Translations under genes and position numbers: made by a program
Notes under the pieces: generated by a model
What the model saw: the letters and a program-made list of their open reading frames with translations, nothing else
Databases searched by the model: none
What the model was told of the DNA's origin: nothing
Shown: positions 61,507 through 64,000 of the stretch, one piece after another
How positions within the stretch are numbered: position 1 is the first letter of the stretch
Layout: each line of letters opens with the position of its first letter
Assembly: GCF_005116475.1 (NCBI RefSeq)
Contig: NZ_SWBO01000006.1
Span: forward strand, 62,307-126,306
Direction: 5' to 3'
DNA: 64,000 nucleotides
Origin: Pedobacter cryotolerans
GTDB lineage: Bacteria; Bacteroidota; Bacteroidia; Sphingobacteriales; Sphingobacteriaceae

Positions 61507-64000
61507 GCATTTCGACCACGAGTATAAAAAGACCGGTTCTTGCTATTGTAATGAACCTTGTAATTGTTCTGTTCGGAATAATAGGCTATAATTTTCTTGG
61601 AATTAGAGAATATCCATCTATTGATCCAACTGTTGTTTCGGTTAGAACCTCCTATCCTGGCGCAAATTCTGATATCATTGAATCTCAAATTACTGAGCCA
61701 TTAGAAAAATCCATTAACTCTATTGATGGGATTAGAAATATATCTTCATCAAGTAATCAGGGTTCGAGTAATATTACGGTTGAATTTAATTTGGGTAAGG
61801 ATATTGATGAAGCAGCAAATGATGTGAGGGACAAAGTATCACAAGCTTCAAGAAATTTACCTACAGATATTGATGGCTTACCAACGGTAACCAAAGCCGA
61901 TGCAAACTCTGACAACATCATTTCGATGACCATACAGAGTGATAAAAGATCGGTTACTGAGCTAAGTGATTTTGCTGAAAATGTAATTGCTGATAGAATT
62001 CAAACCATACCTGGTGTAAGTGGTGTGCAGATACAAGGCCAAAGAAAGTATGCGATGCGTGTTCGTATAGATCCAAATCGATTATCGTCTTTTGGCTTAA
62101 CCACACAAGATATTATCGCCTCGCTAAATAGCGAAAATGTAGAACTTCCCTCTGGGAAATTAACAGGTGCAACAACAGAATTAACTGTAAAAACCTTAGG
62201 TAAATTAACCACACCAGAAGAATTTAGAAATCTGATTATCAAAAACGACAGTTTAAATGTGGTTAAGCTACAAGATGTTGCTCAAGTTGATTTAGGTTCT
62301 GAAAACGAAGAGACGGTGTTAAGAGAATCGGGCAAACCAATGGTTGCGGTTGCTATTTTGCCACAGCCTGGCGCTAATTATCTAGAAATTAGTAAAGAAT
62401 TTAATAAACGCTACGAAAAGCTCGTTGCGGATATGCCAGAAGACATTAAACTTAATGTTTCTATTGATAGCACTTTGTTTATCAAAAGGTCGGTTACCGA
62501 AGTTGCCGAAACTATATTAATTGCCTTGGTACTGGTAATTTTAATTATCTATTTGTTTTTTAGAGATTGGGCAATTGCTTTTAGACCACTAATTGACATT
62601 CCGGTTTCGTTAGTTGCTACGTTTTTTATCATGTACATTTTTGGTTACTCTATTAATGTACTTACGTTACTAGCCATAGTTTTAGCAACTGGTTTAGTGG
62701 TGGATGATGGTATCGTGGTAACGGAAAATATCTTTAAGAAAGTGGAAGAAGGTTTATCGCCTATTGAAGCAGCTATTAAAGGTTCTAATGAAATTTTCTT
62801 CGCTGTAATTTCAATTTCTATTACACTTGCGGCGGTATTTTTACCCGTAATATTTTTAGAAGGATTTGTGGGACGGCTGTTTCGAGAGTTTGGGGTTGTT
62901 ATTGGTGCAGCGGTTTTGATATCGGCCTTTGTATCGCTAACGTTAACACCAATGCTTAATGCTTATTTGATGAAAAAAGGCGGGCATGAGCCTAGTCGCT
63001 TTTACAAATTTACAGAGCCTTATTTTGTTAAATTAAACGATGCTTACAAAGCTAATTTAGATAAGTTTTTGGCAAAAAGATGGTTAGCTATTCCGATACT
63101 TGTGGTTTGCGTTGGCTTAATTGCGCTATTTTGGAATTTGTTGCAGAAAGAAACTGCACCTTATGATGATAGAAGTGCGATTAACATGAACATCAGTACA
63201 CCAGAGGGATCATCATTTGCATTTACAGACCGTTTTATGGGCAAAGTTGCGCAAATGGTTACTGACTCTGTTCCAGAAAAACGAGTGCTGATTACCATTA
63301 CTTCGCCAGGTTTTGGGGGAGCTGGAGCTACGAATTCTGGTTTTGTAAGAATGGCATTAACCGACCCAGGAGATAGAGATCGAAGTCAAAAAGAAATTGC
63401 CGACCAGTTAACAAAAACCACTAGGAAATATACCGAAGGTAAAGTTACTGTAACACAACAACCTACTATTTCTGTTGGCAGAAGAGGTGGCTTACCTATA
63501 AGTTACATTATACAAGCACAAAATTTCGAAAAACTGCGAGAAAAAGTGCCTGTGTTTATGGATGAGGTTTCTAAAAACCCAACATTTACCACTTCTGATG
63601 TAAACTTAAAATTTAACAAACCAGAAATCAATTTAACAATTGATAGAGATAAAGCCAGAAATTTAGGCGTTTCAATTATCGATATTGCGCAAACCTTACA
63701 ACTAGGCTTAAGTGGCCAAAGGTTTTCTTACTTTTTCATGAATGGTAAGCAATATCAAGTAATTGGGCAATATGATGTGAGCGACCGTAAAGATCCTTTA
63801 GATTTAAGTTCTGTTTATGTAAGAAACGATAAAGGAGTTTTAATTCAACTAGATAATTTAGTTACGGCTAAAGAAGAAAGTAGCCCACCGCAATTGTACA
63901 GAAACAACCGTTTTATTTCTGCTACCGTTTCTGCAAGTTTAGCACCCGGCAAAAGTATTGGCGATGGTATTGAAGTAATGGATGAAATTGCTGCAAAAGT
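61503..64000 (+). CDS. RND efflux permease (HAE1 family), 3' end outside the window
   Basis: The first 832 codons of an inner membrane RND pump, open to the window edge. It starts at the ATG overlapping the adaptor stop. TM1 is VLAIVMNLVIVLFGIIGYNFLGI; the porter opening is TSYPGANSDIIESQITEPLEKSINSIDGI; the TM4 proton-relay motif LVVDDGIVVTENIFKKVEEG falls near residues 398-417. It follows the usual AcrB layout without the extra mid-protein membrane segments of the pump at 6055-9480. It belongs to a different RND branch from that pump. Substrate unknown. Confidence 0.93.
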   Translation, partial: MSISTTSIKRPVLAIVMNLVIVLFGIIGYNFLGIREYPSIDPTVVSVRTSYPGANSDIIESQITEPLEKSINSIDGIRNISSSSNQGSSNITVEFNLGKDIDEAANDVRDKVSQASRNLPTDIDGLPTVTKADANSDNIISMTIQSDKRSVTELSDFAENVIADRIQTIPGVSGVQIQGQRKYAMRVRIDPNRLSSFGLTTQDIIASLNSENVELPSGKLTGATTELTVKTLGKLTTPEEFRNLIIKNDSLNVVKLQDVAQVDLGSENEETVLRESGKPMVAVAILPQPGANYLEISKEFNKRYEKLVADMPEDIKLNVSIDSTLFIKRSVTEVAETILIALVLVILIIYLFFRDWAIAFRPLIDIPVSLVATFFIMYIFGYSINVLTLLAIVLATGLVVDDGIVVTENIFKKVEEGLSPIEAAIKGSNEIFFAVISISITLAAVFLPVIFLEGFVGRLFREFGVVIGAAVLISAFVSLTLTPMLNAYLMKKGGHEPSRFYKFTEPYFVKLNDAYKANLDKFLAKRWLAIPILVVCVGLIALFWNLLQKETAPYDDRSAINMNISTPEGSSFAFTDRFMGKVAQMVTDSVPEKRVLITITSPGFGGAGATNSGFVRMALTDPGDRDRSQKEIADQLTKTTRKYTEGKVTVTQQPTISVGRRGGLPISYIIQAQNFEKLREKVPVFMDEVSKNPTFTTSDVNLKFNKPEINLTIDRDKARNLGVSIIDIAQTLQLGLSGQRFSYFFMNGKQYQVIGQYDVSDRKDPLDLSSVYVRNDKGVLIQLDNLVTAKEESSPPQLYRNNRFISATVSASLAPGKSIGDGIEVMDEIAAK

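Noticed and set aside
1..64000. tRNA, rRNA, riboswitch or integrated phage
   Set aside because: I looked through the intergenic stretches for cloverleaf-like sequences, conserved aptamer cores, integrases and transposases and found none I could support by eye.

Overview
The window looks like a chromosomal segment of a Bacteroidetes bacterium, most likely Sphingobacteriaceae and close to Pedobacter. Reasons: AT-rich coding DNA, promoters of the Bacteroidetes type (TTG/TTTG, about 20 bases, then TAnnTTTG), many lipoproteins and M1/M61/DUF885/CocE peptidases, CRY-DASH plus a second photolyase, a FadN-type beta-oxidation operon, and intergenic spaces full of short palindromic repeats typical of this group. 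I saw no rRNA, tRNA, CRISPR array, transposase or phage gene. The genus is inferred from gene content only.

Layout. 1-1373 (minus): end of a carotenoid-type locus (cytochrome b5-like fragment, lycopene cyclase, ECF sigma factor). 1528-2544: murB. 2728-9480 (plus): two tandem paralogous micropeptide ORFs, then a TetR regulator, TolC-type channel, periplasmic adaptor and RND pump. 9878-11107 (plus): small lipoprotein, ECF sigma factor and a 4-TM protein likely to be its partner. 11333-17299 (minus): MFS transporter, serine hydrolase, choice-of-anchor I lipoprotein, dihydrolipoyl dehydrogenase (E3). 17760-22571 (plus): a 1603-residue fusion of DEDD exonuclease-like, RecQ and UvrD modules. 22688-27107 (plus): CocE/NonD hydrolase, M1 metallopeptidase, DUF2807 protein with an ECF-type promoter. 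27530-30154 (plus): a secreted three-gene cassette (CsgG-like, DUF6175-like, cysteine-bracketed repeat protein). 30408-35468 (minus): DUF2490 protein and 2-oxoglutarate dehydrogenase E2 and E1. 35643-39485: CRY-DASH facing an SDR and a second photolyase. 39531-40869 (minus): two FKBP isomerase lipoproteins. 41069-48153 (minus): MarR regulator and fatty acid beta-oxidation operon, with a near-identical S23-type four-helix-bundle gene in each of two intergenic gaps. 48871-60203: OmpA protein, DUF885 peptidase, acyl-CoA synthetase/gamma-glutamyltransferase pair, small beta-barrel protein, NamZ-like muramidase, M61 peptidase. 60412-64000 (plus): a second RND adaptor and pump, cut by the window end.

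How parts work together. MarR, the FadN-like enzyme, thiolase, acyl-CoA dehydrogenase and the acyl-CoA synthetase form a fatty acid degradation set. OdhA, OdhB and Lpd supply the three subunits of 2-oxoglutarate dehydrogenase from two loci. The strongest candidates for undescribed biology are the tandem micropeptides before the TetR/RND operon, the four-helix-bundle genes inside GAGATGTGAGA-word repeats, the secreted CsgG/DUF6175 cassette, the exonuclease-RecQ-UvrD fusion, and small palindromes that appear to have inserted into other repeats or become part of protein ends.
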